From assembly GCF_009017415.1 (NCBI RefSeq), contig NC_092406.1:5394001-5458000 (forward strand): a stretch of DNA of 64,000 nucleotides, given 5' to 3'. Shown one piece after another: positions 11,512-22,326 of this stretch. The DNA comes from Aspergillus flavus (Eukaryota > Ascomycota > Eurotiomycetes > Eurotiales > Aspergillaceae). Every line of letters begins with the position of its first letter. The stretch's first letter is position 1. The notes under the pieces are model-generated. The model saw only the letters and a program-made list of their open reading frames with translations. It ran no database searches and was not told the DNA's origin. The position numbers and the translations under genes are program-made.

Positions 11512-13477
11512 ATGGATCCCTCCAACCCCGCCGTCTCCGCAACCTTTGGGGAAGCGAAATACATCGAATTCCCCTGTCTTCCAGAGGGGACGAAGCATGA
11601 GGATGGAACACCTGCACTGAATCGCTACTCTGCAACCATCACTAGAGGCCATGACTTCCCTGGCGCTAAGGTAAGTAGTTTACCTTGCAATTCCGTCGAC
11701 TGGAGTTTTTGACCCTGATCGTACTGACAGCACCTTCCATCTCTAATAGGCAATGCTCTATGCAGCAGGTGTTCCCGACCAAAACGCTATGGCAAAGAGT
11801 CCTCAGGTAGGAGTTGCATCTGTGTGGTGGGAAGGAAATCCGTGTAACATGCACCTGCTGGATATGGGCAAGACGGTAAAGAAGGCCGTCGAGGGCCAGG
11901 GCATGATTGGTTGGCAATATAACACCATTGGTGTTTCAGATGCCATCACCATGGGCAGTGAAGGTCAGTGACTTGGCAGACTACGTACAAGGTCCATCGA
12001 AGACTTACCTGACGCTACAACAGGCATGCGGTTTTCTCTCCAAACGCGTGAGATCATTGCAGATAGTGTCGAGACTGTGACTTGTGCTCAGTACCACGAT
12101 GCCTGCATTGCCATCCCCGGATGCGACAAAAACATGCCTGGAGTGGTGATGGGTATGGCCAGGCATAACCGGCCCTCCATCATGATCTACGGCGGGACTA
12201 TTCAGATTGGGTATTCCAACCTCCTACGAAAGCCAATTAACGTTTCGAGTTGCTTCGAAGCCGCTGGGGCTTACTCATATGATACTTTGCGTCAACCGGA
12301 CGACGGTGGAGACACCAGCAAGACCAAGGATGAGATCATGGATGATCTTGAAAGACATGCCTGTCCCAGCGCGGGCGCATGTGGAGGCATGTTCACTGCG
12401 AACACAATGGCCACAGCTATCGAGTCGATGGGTCTGTCTTTGCCTGGCTCCTCTTCCACCCCCGCTACATCTCCATCAAAAATGCGAGAGTGTGTCAAGG
12501 TGGCGGAAGCGATTAAAGTTTGCATGGAGAAGAATATAAGACCGCGTGATCTTTTGACTAAGCGGTCATTCGAAAATGCCCTCGTCATGACGATGGCTCT
12601 TGGAGGAAGCACCAACGGTGTGCTCCACTTCCTTGCCATGGCTCGGACAGCTGGCGTGGAACTTACTTTAGATGATATTCAAAGGGTCAGTAACAAGATC
12701 CCATTCATTGCTGACCTTTCCCCCAGTGGAAAATACTACATGGCGGACTTGTACGATATTGGCGGGGTACCGTCTGTCCAAAAGCTGTTGATTGCAGGGG
12801 GCCTGCTTGATGGCGATATTCCAACAGTTACCGGAAAGACTCTGGCCGAGAACGTGGCATCATTCCCATCGTTACCGGACGATCAGATTATTATTCGTCC
12901 TTTGGACAACCCTATTAAGGCGACTGGCCACCTTCAGATCCTCCGTGGAAACCTAGCCCCCGGAGGCGCTGTGGCCAAGATCACCGGCAAGGAGGGCACT
13001 AAATTTATAGGAAAGGCACGAGTGTTTGATAAGGAGTATCAACTCAATGATGCACTCAACCAGGGTAAAATACCCCGAGATGAGAATTTAGTGATCATCG
13101 TCCGTTATGAGGGCCCCAAGGGCGGACCGGGAATGCCGGAACAGCTCAAGGCCAGCGCGGCATTGATGGGAGCCAAGCTTACCAACGTGGCACTGATCAC
13201 TGATGGAAGATACTCAGGGGCAAGTCATGGGTTCATCGTCGGCCATATCGTACCCGAAGCCGCGGTAGGAGGACCAATCGCTGTTGTCCGCAATGGGGAC
13301 GTGGTCACAATCAATGCGGAAACCAACGAAATTAGCATGGATGTCTCGGATGAAGAAATCCAGCAACGGCTGAGAGAGTGGCAACCTCCCGCACCGCACG
13401 TTACACGCGGTGTGCTGGCCAAGTATGCTCGGCTGGTTGGTGACGCTTCCCACGGCGCAATGACGGACCTTTTCTAG
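11512..13477 (+). CDS. Dihydroxyacid dehydratase (IlvD/Edd family), Ilv3 paralogue
   Basis: Exons 11512-11670, 11750-11963 and 12024-13477 join in phase to 608 aa. DHAD converts 2,3-dihydroxy-3-methylbutanoate or -pentanoate into the keto acids of valine, leucine and isoleucine synthesis. The iron-sulfur and active-site signatures are intact: SVWWEGNPCNMH, IPGCDKNMPG, CPSAGACGGMFTANTM, LGGSTN, EGPKGGPGMPE and ITDGRYSG. The N-terminus (MDPSNPAVSATFGEAKYIEF) is not a convincing mitochondrial presequence, although the classical pathway enzyme is mitochondrial. Aspergilli carry several DHAD paralogues, and this may be one of the non-canonical copies, with a cytosolic or sugar-acid role. Flanking PEX2 and a hydrolase argue against a self-resistance gene in a metabolite cluster. 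The family call is firm; the exact substrate is not. Confidence 0.9.
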
Positions 13478-15034
13478 GAAATCTTAGGTACATGGTAATA
13501 ATTATGAATAAAAACTCCATACGATTGCTTTACGAGCTGACCATGCCATCATGATCAATAATTATGTGTCAAACGGGTCCATGCATGAGCAGGGGTATCA
13601 TACTAACATTAGGCGATCGAGTTATGACTGAGATGCCAGAGCCAAACTGCGTGCTGAATATGGCTGACATGAAACGTAACTCCTGGTCCTAACTCTTCAT
13701 AGACCCATGCCCCCAAATACTTGTCTGCATGTATGTATCATGTACCACAGGGATATACACAGTACAACCTCCAATAGGAGCTGATGGGAAACGCCTGTTC
13801 CAGGGCATCCTATATACAGAACCGAATGGCGAAAATAGAAAATCAAACGTGATATGTGCCAATCGGTCGTCGCTATAAACAGAAGAGTTGTAAGATGACC
13901 AACTCGATCTCTTTATATTATCTCCAGAGGATTGAGTCCTATTTTAGGGAGAGAGGACTATAGACTGCACCTCAGGCATTCCAATGTTCCATGATCGATG
14001 ACGTTCCTGCTGAGTCAGTGCAGCCACGAGATGCAGGCTGACGCCATGAGTGGGCAAAGGCGGATGACTCATCCCCGCCGATCCTCCACGGTGCTGCTTC
14101 CGAGCCTCTGACAGGCCGACAATGTATTTTTCGCTCCAACAAACAAGCTCCACGAGAACCAGAGCTAAACATCGACACTTCCTCAGCAAGGAGTCGCATT
14201 CCTATTTTGACCATTGACAAGTGACCAGGGAGAAGCGACATCTCACAGGGCCGGACCCTTTTCGCATTGATCCCCTCAGGTAAGACACTATGTTTGTTTG
14301 TTGCACACAAAGTACCAAGCACCCGCTCGTACTGTCGGTGCGAATTCTTTGCAAGTAACCTTGGTTCTAGCTGACCATTCTTCCAATGGCCGTAGCATAT
14401 ATCCCACGTTTCCCCTCGTCTCCTGGAACATACCATTAATCCGTGTGGCCTGTATCTGGGCCTACTGTCTTGTCCGCCTCCTGGGATAGAGTCAACTCGT
14501 CATTGGGAGCTTATCAGAGAATCAATAGTCGCTCCTTTCTTGGCTTTGCCTCAAACTGTGGATCTCCAAAATTTCCCCGGAGCGCCCAAAGATAGACTGA
14601 AGACCAACGTGCTGCATGCTTGTCACCTATTGGTCCGATTACTCTCGGCGGGCGCACTCTAGATACAAACTAAGAACGTCGGGTCGCGGCCTCTCCCTTA
14701 CCTCAAAGAGGCCTTCTGAGAGATCCAAACCGTAATTTGGATTCGTCTCACCATCTGAGACTGTGAATTGCTTCGATTGACCCGCTTATTTGCCTCACTT
14801 TTGCGCTAAACCCAGATCTACCCACCAAAGAGGTTCCGCCGTTCCATCTCGTGTAGATTCGAATTGCATTCCAGAACGAATCCCCCATAATCCCACAAGG
14901 ATCGGCCGGGTGAGCTGTTTGGCGCTAAACATTGTGGCGTGGTAAACGCTGAATGAATGAATACGTCGTCCGGAAAGGGGGAGCTGTTCAAACTGGTCCG
15001 GATCGGCATCGTTATAAGTTAAAGACTTGTCGCA
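13478..15034. other. 1.56-kb intergenic region
   Basis: No supported gene. A 154-codon minus ORF (14436-13972) lacks family features and codon character. The region holds two Gcn4/CpcA-like heptamers about 50 bp apart (listed separately) and the promoter of the following fusion gene. Confidence 0.5.
14011..14072. promoter_or_regulatory. Pair of Gcn4/CpcA/AP-1-like sites
   Basis: TGAGTCA at 14011-14017 and the perfect palindromic ATGACTCAT at 14064-14072 match the bZIP consensus used by Gcn4/CpcA in general amino-acid control and by AP-1 proteins. They lie about 535 bp past the DHAD stop and about 960 bp before the next ATG, so the gene they serve is unclear. Single heptamers are common by chance; two in 62 bp is suggestive only. 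Confidence 0.3.
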
Positions 15035-17312
15035 ATGGGGCTGACTGATTCGCCAACACTCCCTACGACTTCCCGTCTAGGCATTTCGGATATTAGTGCT
15101 GTCATACGCTTCTGGGACTCTATCTACTCTGTTTTCACCAACCCAACTGCCTTGCTTTCTTTCACTCGCCTTTCCCAAAGCCTCGATCGTGATGGATCTC
15201 TGAGTTCACCAAAAGCCTTATTGCTGAGTATCTGCTTTATCGTCATGGCTGGATGTGGGTTCTTATCCCTGATTCTACGGCGCAAGTGCTCTGGGCGGAC
15301 TTCGGGGAACAAGCGTTGTCGCCGGGGTGCTCGTCGAAAATCCTCTAAAACGTCCGCTGGAACCTTTACCTCGTCCGAAGACGAAGGCTATGACAGCAGT
15401 GGATCGTTGCGACATGGCACAGACAGCGCCTTCTCTACAGAGAAGACGGAGCCTCAACGCCGTGAGCTGTCAGATGATGGTCTGCGCGCCCCTAGCCCTA
15501 CCCTGCTATCAACTTATTGCTGACTTTCAAATAGCGCAAACCACAGATCCGGGCCTACTCAAGAAACATTCAACTTATATCTCCTACACTACATCTGTCG
15601 CGACATATCCGTCCATAAGAACATTTTACAAGCCGCATCCACAGAAGGACAAGCTGCCGATAAAACCATCGCCAATCCCGTTGCTAGTCTTTGTACACGG
15701 CTTGGGTGGGTCGCTAGCCCAATTCAATCATCTGCTGACGAGCTTGTCTAACGTCGGACCGTGCTTCGGAATCGATCTGCCCGGTTGCGGATTGTCGAGG
15801 TTTGAGCCTGATTCTTGGGACGCATATAAGGTCGAAGCGCTCGCAGAACTGCTTGCGACTGCTATTGAAGGGCATCGTGACAAAGACGCCGGCCAAGGGG
15901 TAGTCTTGATTGCTCACAGTTTGGGCTGTTCCCTTTCAGCAATGTTGGCATCCACGACCTCTCCAGCTGGACCCAACTTGAAAAAGCATATTCTCGGACT
16001 TATCGCTGTTTGTCCCCGCGCGTCGCCCCCATCTCCCAAAGAAGTTACGTCTTTCCGCCGCCTCCTCCACATTCCGGGTCCGATCTTTGACCTTTGGCGA
16101 TACTGGGATCGACGAGGCGGTCTGAAGAGCACCAGTGTCAATCGTCTCGTCGGCGCAGATGCTGATCCCGATACAAGAGGACTTCAAGTACGGTACAACA
16201 AACAAAGCAAGACGCCTGTGTGGAGACGCATGGCTTGGGGTACTCTTCCCACATATGACGGTGTCGATGGAACCCCTGTAGGAGGGATTCCAGGGGAGAC
16301 GACCTGGGCAGGAGTACGGACGCCAACCTTGCTTGTGGCTGGCGAATCTGACACAGTAACGAAGCCTGCGGAATTGCAGAAAATTCTCAAATTCTTCGGG
16401 GGCAAAAGCTCAAAGATCGAAGAAAGCAGCAACGGTAGCAACATTGTTCCGGATGCTTCCAAAGTCAATGACCAGGCTCCAGCCCCCTACAGCCGATTAG
16501 CACACGATGAAGAGTTTGGTGTTGAGCCTCAAGTGAATGAAAAGGAGATAGAGAACACTTCAGAAAAGCCACTTCAAGCTAAACGCTCTGTCAAAACGGT
16601 GATCCTGCCAGCTCCAGCCTCCCACGCTCTTCTTTACGATCGTGCGACATATCGCACTCTAGCTGGAATCATACAAGACTTCCTTCAGCAGCACGTTGAT
16701 AACCGGCTGAGTCTCGGATGGCAGTTGCAATATCTTAATACATCGGGCAAGTGGGATGTGAAGAACCTGGCGAAGTGGAAGAAAGTCACTCCTGTTTCAG
16801 AGCGCATCTCTGACACATTCGTCGCGCTGAAAATGTTGCGCGAGGTGGACGAGGAGCATAATCCTGTACTATTCTCACAAGCGTATAGTGACCGGATCTA
16901 CGCAGTGATCGATATTAGCTACGAAAACCCGGTGTACAACCCAGCCTCACTGGAAATGGGGGGCATCCATTACCACAAACATCCTACCGTGTCGAAGATT
17001 CCACCAACGCCAGATGAGACACGAGACTTTATTGCCTTGGTCGATAGGCTTCAGAATGAGATTACAGAGAAGATAGCGAAGTCTGGCAACCGCCAGACTC
17101 CACGCCCGGTAGTTGGGGTTCACTGTCATTACGGATACAATCGAACCGGTTTCTTGATTGTCTGTTATCTGATTGAACGTTGTGGGTACACCGTCCAGGA
17201 AGCAATTGACGAATTTGAAAGACGCCGTCCACCAGGCATCCGTCATGGACATTTTATTGATACATTGTTCGTGCGATATTGTGTTGGGCTTAAGAGAGCA
17301 CCGACGCTGTAG
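15035..17312 (+). CDS. Membrane-anchored alpha/beta hydrolase fused to a dual-specificity-type phosphatase
   Basis: Two exons, 15035-15479 and 15535-17312, join in phase to 740 aa. The 55-bp intron has a GTCTGC donor, a CTGAC branch and an ATAG acceptor. Residues about 68-85 (LLLSICFIVMAGCGFLSLIL) form one membrane helix, followed by a basic and Ser-rich linker. The hydrolase part has the oxyanion segment FVHGLGG (about residue 205), nucleophile elbow AHSLGCS (about 275), acid GESD (about 417) and His in PASHALL (about 510). The last 160 residues resemble capping-enzyme-like dual-specificity phosphatases, with the P-loop HCHYGYNRTG (about 677). So one chain combines an esterase/lipase-like fold with a Cys-dependent phosphatase. 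The substrates of both are unknown. Confidence 0.85.
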
Positions 17313-17944
17313 AAGACAGATGGGGTTCTCGTCCTTCTGCTGGTTGTCTTTGCTCTTGTCTGTCTTCTTGCCTTTTATTATTATTCTCTTTTCTTTTCAT
17401 TTTCGGGACTATGTGGCGTTCGGCTTGGGATCACGGCCTGGGATGGTGTAATGATGAGTTATGACAATGAGTGCCTTTTTGATAGACTGTACAGTAGCCA
17501 GTGATAAATAACAATTCTAATTTTTGTCTACCACGATTATGTCCTTAATACTACGTATTAAATGGTGCACTTGGAAGCAACGCTAGCTTCCCCCATCTTT
17601 TCCTGCACGATCAAACTAAAAGACTAGTAGTTCAAGTCTAACCAGCTCCCCGGCTAGTCGGGTACTAAGTTTAACCATTCCCGTTTAAGGCCGTTCGGAG
17701 CCGTCATCTGTATCTCAACTGTGATACCTGAGGCAGAAAGGTTTAGGGTTACGCTAGTCCACATACGGACCAACGGAGCTTAGTCACCCACAAACCCACA
17801 ACGAGAAACCGCGTGATTGTCCGTCCGAAATTTCGAGGTTTGATCTGACCGACCGACTCTCCAACGACGACAACGACCCATCCTCTCACCTCGTCCCCTC
17901 TTCAGTACACCTTCGATTCCCGCTCGAGGTTCAAAGTCGCAAAA
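17313..17944. other. Promoter region of the eS19 gene
   Basis: 632 bp with the 3' UTR of the fusion gene and the promoter of the ribosomal protein gene. The sequence just before the eS19 ATG is CT-rich, as is common for highly expressed fungal genes. No ORF of note on the plus strand. Confidence 0.5.
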
Positions 17945-18883
17945 ATGGGTGGTGTCACCGTTCGCGATGTGGACGTAAGTTGTCCTGTCCCCCCTGCACC
18001 TATACCTATATGTTCCTGAAGTCGATATGGCACCGGTATCTGGAAGAGGGGGAAAAGGACAAGGGACCAACATTGCATGGCAGGGAGTGAGGGGCAGAAA
18101 TCTTGGGATGTTCTGGACGTGCTGGATCATTATGGGCACTGGTTTACGTGGACGACATCGATATCCTCGATCGGATCGCGAAGCATCGATTGATGGGATC
18201 TGCGACTGGAATGCATAGGATATACAACACCGCGATGGACGCAACGAATTGCGATTATCAGATACCGGAAATTTGCCAGAGGATCTTCAGGAGCAAAAAT
18301 TGCAAGCTCGGGTCAAGCAAAGGACGTATACTGACTAATTTTGAATTACAGGCGCAGAAGTTCATCTCTGCTTACTCTGCGTTCTTGAAGCGTCAGGGAA
18401 AGCTCCCCATCCCTGGTGCGTAACCTCTACTGAACTTGTCTCATGATCGATCGGAAACTGATAATTTGTGCAGGATGGGTTGACACTGTCAAGACCTCTT
18501 GCTCCAACGAGCTCCCTCCCCAGAACGCTGACTGGTACGACTGAACCAACAATGTCGTTCTTGCGCTGCCGACACATCTGACAATTACTAGGTACTACGT
18601 CCGTGCCGCTGCCGTCGCTCGTCACATCTACCTCCGCAAGACCGTTGGTGTTGGCCGCCTCCGCAAGGTCCACGGCTCCGTCAAGAACCGTGGCTCCCGC
18701 CCCAACCACCACGTCGATGCCTCCGGCTCCGTCGACCGCAAGGTCATCCAGTCCCTTGAGAAGATCGGTGTCCTCGAGCACGACGAGGAGAAGGGTGGCC
18801 GTCGCATTACCCAGTCCGGCCAGCGTGATCTTGACCGTATCGCCAAGACCACCGTTGACGAGGAAGAGGAGGACGACGAGTAA
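17945..18883 (+). CDS. RPS19: 40S ribosomal protein eS19
   Basis: Exons 17945-17974, 18352-18415, 18474-18534 and 18592-18883 join in phase to 148 aa, the family length. The start MGGVTVRDVD, then QKFISAYSAFLKRQGKL, WYYVRAAAVARHIYLR and the VGRLRKVHG region are unmistakable for eS19, which is needed for 18S rRNA 3' maturation and sits in the head of the small subunit. The acidic tail ends EEEEDDE, as in fungal orthologues. The first coding exon is only 30 bp, followed by a 377-bp intron, the longest in this gene and typical of ribosomal protein genes. I looked for C/D snoRNA boxes in that intron and saw no convincing pair. Codon use is strongly biased, as expected for a highly expressed gene. 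Confidence 0.97.
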
Positions 18884-19374
18884 ATTAGCCTCGGATTAAA
18901 ATAATGAAAAAGTCCTGATGTGTTCCACGTTGCCTCTTTTTTCCTTCATTTTTCCCTCTGGATCTTAAACTTCCGGAAGAAAAATCAGGTGAAAAACGGT
19001 CGAGTACGCTTCGTCGGCATGGATCGAGTGGGATTGATGGCTATGGACTCAGGGAGAGGAATGAAGTTTCTTTATTGTTGCATATTACAATGTTCAATTT
19101 CCTGATGACTCGGGGGCCTACTACGGAGAATTCACCAACCTTGACTACCCAAAGACATCCATCTCTCTCTCCTTCCTATGTCGATAAGACATATCGCCTC
19201 GCCCTGATCCGACCCCCGACGGCATCTCCTGTTTCTCCCCAGGCCTGAAAAATAGAGCACGTATGATATCAACTTCACAGATTCAAGCCTTGCATACGGG
19301 AGTGTAAGTTGAAACCTAACCGTAGAATGTATGTACAATTGTATCAATCAAGCCTCCTATCTATATCTACACAT
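18884..19374. other. Convergent 3' intergenic region
   Basis: 491 bp between the eS19 stop and the stop of the minus-strand NTF2-like gene. No supported ORF or repeat. Confidence 0.5.
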
Positions 19375-20030
19375 TCATTTCTTCCCCGACTGCGCCGTAG
19401 GATCCTACAGTCCCCCAGATGTCAGTCTCCAACCCTAAAATTCAAGACCAGAACAACAACAATAAATAAGAACTCACCAAATAAACCTGATAAAACCGCA
19501 TCTTCAACTCCTTCTCATCAAAAACTACCCGTCCAGCCCACGGCACCTCAACCTCATTCTCCGGATCCGCCTTAAGCACATACCTAACCGTTCCATAGAG
19601 CATCAACTCCCGTTCACCCCCAAAATAAACCTTCGTCGGGAAATGCTGCCTCGACTTCACATGCGTCCAGAGGCCATGTCGGAGGTTAAGGATTTCTTTT
19701 TTTCCACGGAAATACATGTCAGCTCAACGCACTCATGAGAACTACACCCCTACCATTTATTCCCAGATTACCATAGACAAGGACATCTCGGGATCAAAAC
19801 CAAAAAGAAACGAAAAGAGTAAGTGTGGAAAAAGGAAGGCGAGACTAACCTTTCTCTCCATTCGCGACCTTCGACCCCATGATTAGCGTTGCATCGGGGG
19901 TGAAACTCTGGACGTATTTCTCGTGCAGGGATTCGGTGTCACTGGTTGCGTAGAACGATTCCATGAATGCTATCATGGAGTCACCGTTGGGTGGGGCGAG
20001 GGCTTGGTTGGAGGTGAGGTTGTAGGACAT
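19375..20030 (-). CDS. NTF2/SnoaL-like small protein
   Basis: Exons 20030-19850, 19695-19478 and 19404-19375 join in phase to 142 aa. The first intron (19849-19696, 154 bp) uses a GTTAGT donor, a GCTGACA branch and an unusual acceptor inside an A-run; this choice gives the smooth join NGEK-EILNLRHG. The second has a GTGAGT donor and a TGTAG acceptor, leaving a 10-codon last exon. The protein fits an NTF2-like alpha+beta cone: an N-terminal helix (MIAFMESFYATSDTESLHEK), a DATLIMG strand and a C-terminal sheet (RFYQVYLDP). Members are often polyketide cyclases, isomerases or non-catalytic subunits. No catalytic assignment is possible. It lies downstream of the CoA-transferase on the same strand, 420 bp apart. 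Confidence 0.75.
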
Positions 20031-20451
20031 TTTTTGTTGGCTGTGTTCGTTCTGCTCTTCTCGTGTTTGGTAGGTTTATTGGGTGGTTATTGGGGGTGTG
20101 ATGTTATTGGGAATGGGGGGGGTTATCTACTCGGTAGATCGTTTTTATTGCGCGACGAGGGGTAGGTATATACTGTATGCTTCAATTATTTGGTGATGTC
20201 AGTTTTGCTGGGAGGATGTTTCGGGCCGATGGTTTGGGGGCTTTCCGATCAATATCCGATGGAGATTTTCTTTTCCTTTTTCTGGGTCGGGAATTGTGCT
20301 GCTGGGTTTGCGGTTTAGGGTTTGTAGGTGTGGCTCGAGGGTAAATACTTTTGTGATTGGTCTATCTGAACTTCTTCTTGGAGATGAGGGAGCATAGTGA
20401 TGGTGTTGTAGTATTCATGATTTATACAGTTGTATATACAGTCTGGAATGA
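20031..20451. other. Interval between CoA-transferase 3' end and the NTF2-like gene start
   Basis: 421 bp on the path of two tandem minus-strand genes; presumably the NTF2-like promoter plus the CoA-transferase terminator region. G/T-rich on plus, with a GGGGGG run near 20116. No ORF. Confidence 0.5.
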
Positions 20452-22326
20452 TTAAGCCTTCTTGTGATCTTCTTCGACCTCTTTGAAATCCTCCCAGCTT
20501 GCCCGATCTGTTCCGTTAGGTCGGGAAGCCCTCTCGAACTTATTCTCGACACCATCGATTTCACAGATTGGTCGGACAACTTCAATATCCGCGCCGTAGG
20601 CCTTAGAGTACCATTTCTCTGTGAGCGGTTCTTGCCCCGAGGTATTATCGGCGGCGACGTAGAGATGAGGGAACCGGGCCTGCATAATCTTCAGAACGGT
20701 CGATGAGATACGGTCCACGCTGTCACAGTGTCTCAGCTTGAAGAATTCTGGGGGCTGAGCAGCTCGCATTTTTTCCTGCACCTCCTCGGAGTATTTTCCT
20801 ACAGCGAAGAGCAGTAGATCGTAGTGCATCAGAGACGCTTTTCCATGGTAGGAGCCGCCAGTTTTCGCTCTATGATAGAGTCCAGTCAATGCTGCAATGG
20901 CACCCATGCAACCAGTGCCATAGTCTGAAATAGGGAAGGGAGGAACCACAGGGTTCGAGAATCCCATGAATTGTCCCTGTGCCCAGGCAACACCGGTCAC
21001 CTGTAGTCTATGTAAGCATTTCCACGTTTATGTACGGTTTTGAGTCTACTTACGCAGTCCGCAATCTGTTGCCAGCCTGCGCGGCCAGCCCATTCTCCCT
21101 CATACCCGAAGCAGTTCTCGTTCACGTACACGATTCCCTTTCCACGTTTCTCTGCCAGTGAGGAAAGAGCTTCAGGGCCATAGCCCAATTTCTCAATGGC
21201 CCCTGGGCGATAACCGTCCACGACCACGTCTGCGTCAGCCAAAAGCTCTTCAAACTGGCGCCGTCCTTCTTCCGATTTCAGGTCTAAGTCAGCAGCGTGC
21301 TTGCCCATATTACCATCCACTTGGAAAAATGGCACATCAGAGAGGCTCGGACTGGTGATCTTCAAAACATCTGCTCCGTACTCAGTCAGGATGCGTGCAA
21401 CAGTGGGGCCGGCAATGATGCGGCAAAGCTCTAGGACTTTGACTCCTTCAAGAATCTTCTTACTCCCAGCGCGGCCGGCGGGAAAGGGTGTGGGAGGCAG
21501 GTCACCCTTGAGGCGGGACACCTTCCATGGGGGTTGTTGGACATTAAGTTCACCCTAAGCAGGCACGCGGTCAGTCTCATTATTGCATGAATGACGGTAT
21601 GAAAAGCAGACAATGCCACATACATGCGGGGTTTTGATAAAGTCTTCGTATTTAAATGCCGTCACACCAGCTTGCTTTCTCTCCTTATTCATCTCTTCCA
21701 ACTCTGCAGCTGTGTAATTCTGCACATGGCTCTCAATGACCTTGATAATCTCTTCGTAGTCTGTCAGATCTGGACGGTGACCATCCAATCCAATCATATT
21801 CAGCGTCGTCGTGGCCTCGAGGGAACCATGAATATGGAAGAATTCGCCCTCATTCTTAGTTTTGTATAGGTTTGCAGACATCCGGCGGTAACCATTCGAC
21901 TGCGCCGCAAGCAAATCGGTGTCTGGGCTGGTCAGCTAGCACTTCTACACGGAGATAGAGCTTCCCACCTTTCAACTTCTTTTTGACCTCCGGGTCCAGC
22001 TTAGACAGTCCGTCAACTTTTGCCATATATGCCTGGCAACCAAAAGCTGTAGCTCGCTCAAGGTTAACCTTCACACCGCGCTTCTGTGGTCCATAGCGCA
22101 AGTTCGCAATTGCAGCTGCCACAGATCCTTCAACAGCTTTCAAGGCAGCCAAAGTTTCTGTCTCCTTGAAAGGAATGGGATAGTAGACCTCGTCGTGAGA
22201 AGAGTCGAACGATACCGCATTCTTGTTTTCTACTACCTCTGAAGGGAGATTGAGACGCTCGGCTTGGTCACAGAGGTAGGAAAAGATACGTCCCGTCTCA
22301 CGGACAGGTGAATACACACTCCCCAT
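20452..22326 (-). CDS. Class III CoA-transferase (CaiB/BaiF family)
   Basis: Exons 22326-21969, 21922-21624, 21554-21054 and 21000-20452 join in phase to 568 aa. Class III enzymes move CoA between carboxylic acids through an aspartyl-CoA intermediate. The C-terminal two-thirds carries the family core: LEGVKVLELCRIIAGP, then EYGADVLKI, a GYRPGAIEKLGYG segment, and later ISDYGTG. A divergent copy of the fold seems to occupy the N-terminal part (YKTKNEGEFFHIHGS), giving the two-domain arrangement seen in many fungal members. No targeting signal is evident. Substrates vary widely (formyl-, carnitinyl-, succinyl-, mesaconyl-CoA) and cannot be inferred. All three introns are short with canonical ends. 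Confidence 0.9.

Noticed and set aside
13972..14436. 154-codon minus ORF downstream of the DHAD gene
   Set aside because: Cys/Arg/Ser-rich chance-like text with no helix or motif pattern; overlapping ORFs in other frames look equally poor.
11512..17312. Idea that DHAD is a self-resistance gene of a metabolite cluster
   Set aside because: No synthase, P450, transporter or cluster regulator lies nearby; neighbours are PEX2, a hydrolase-phosphatase and a ribosomal protein gene.
18103..18423. 106-codon ORF starting in the first intron of eS19
   Set aside because: It ends by reading into eS19 exon 2 and is explained by the intron plus coding exon; the upstream part has no motif.
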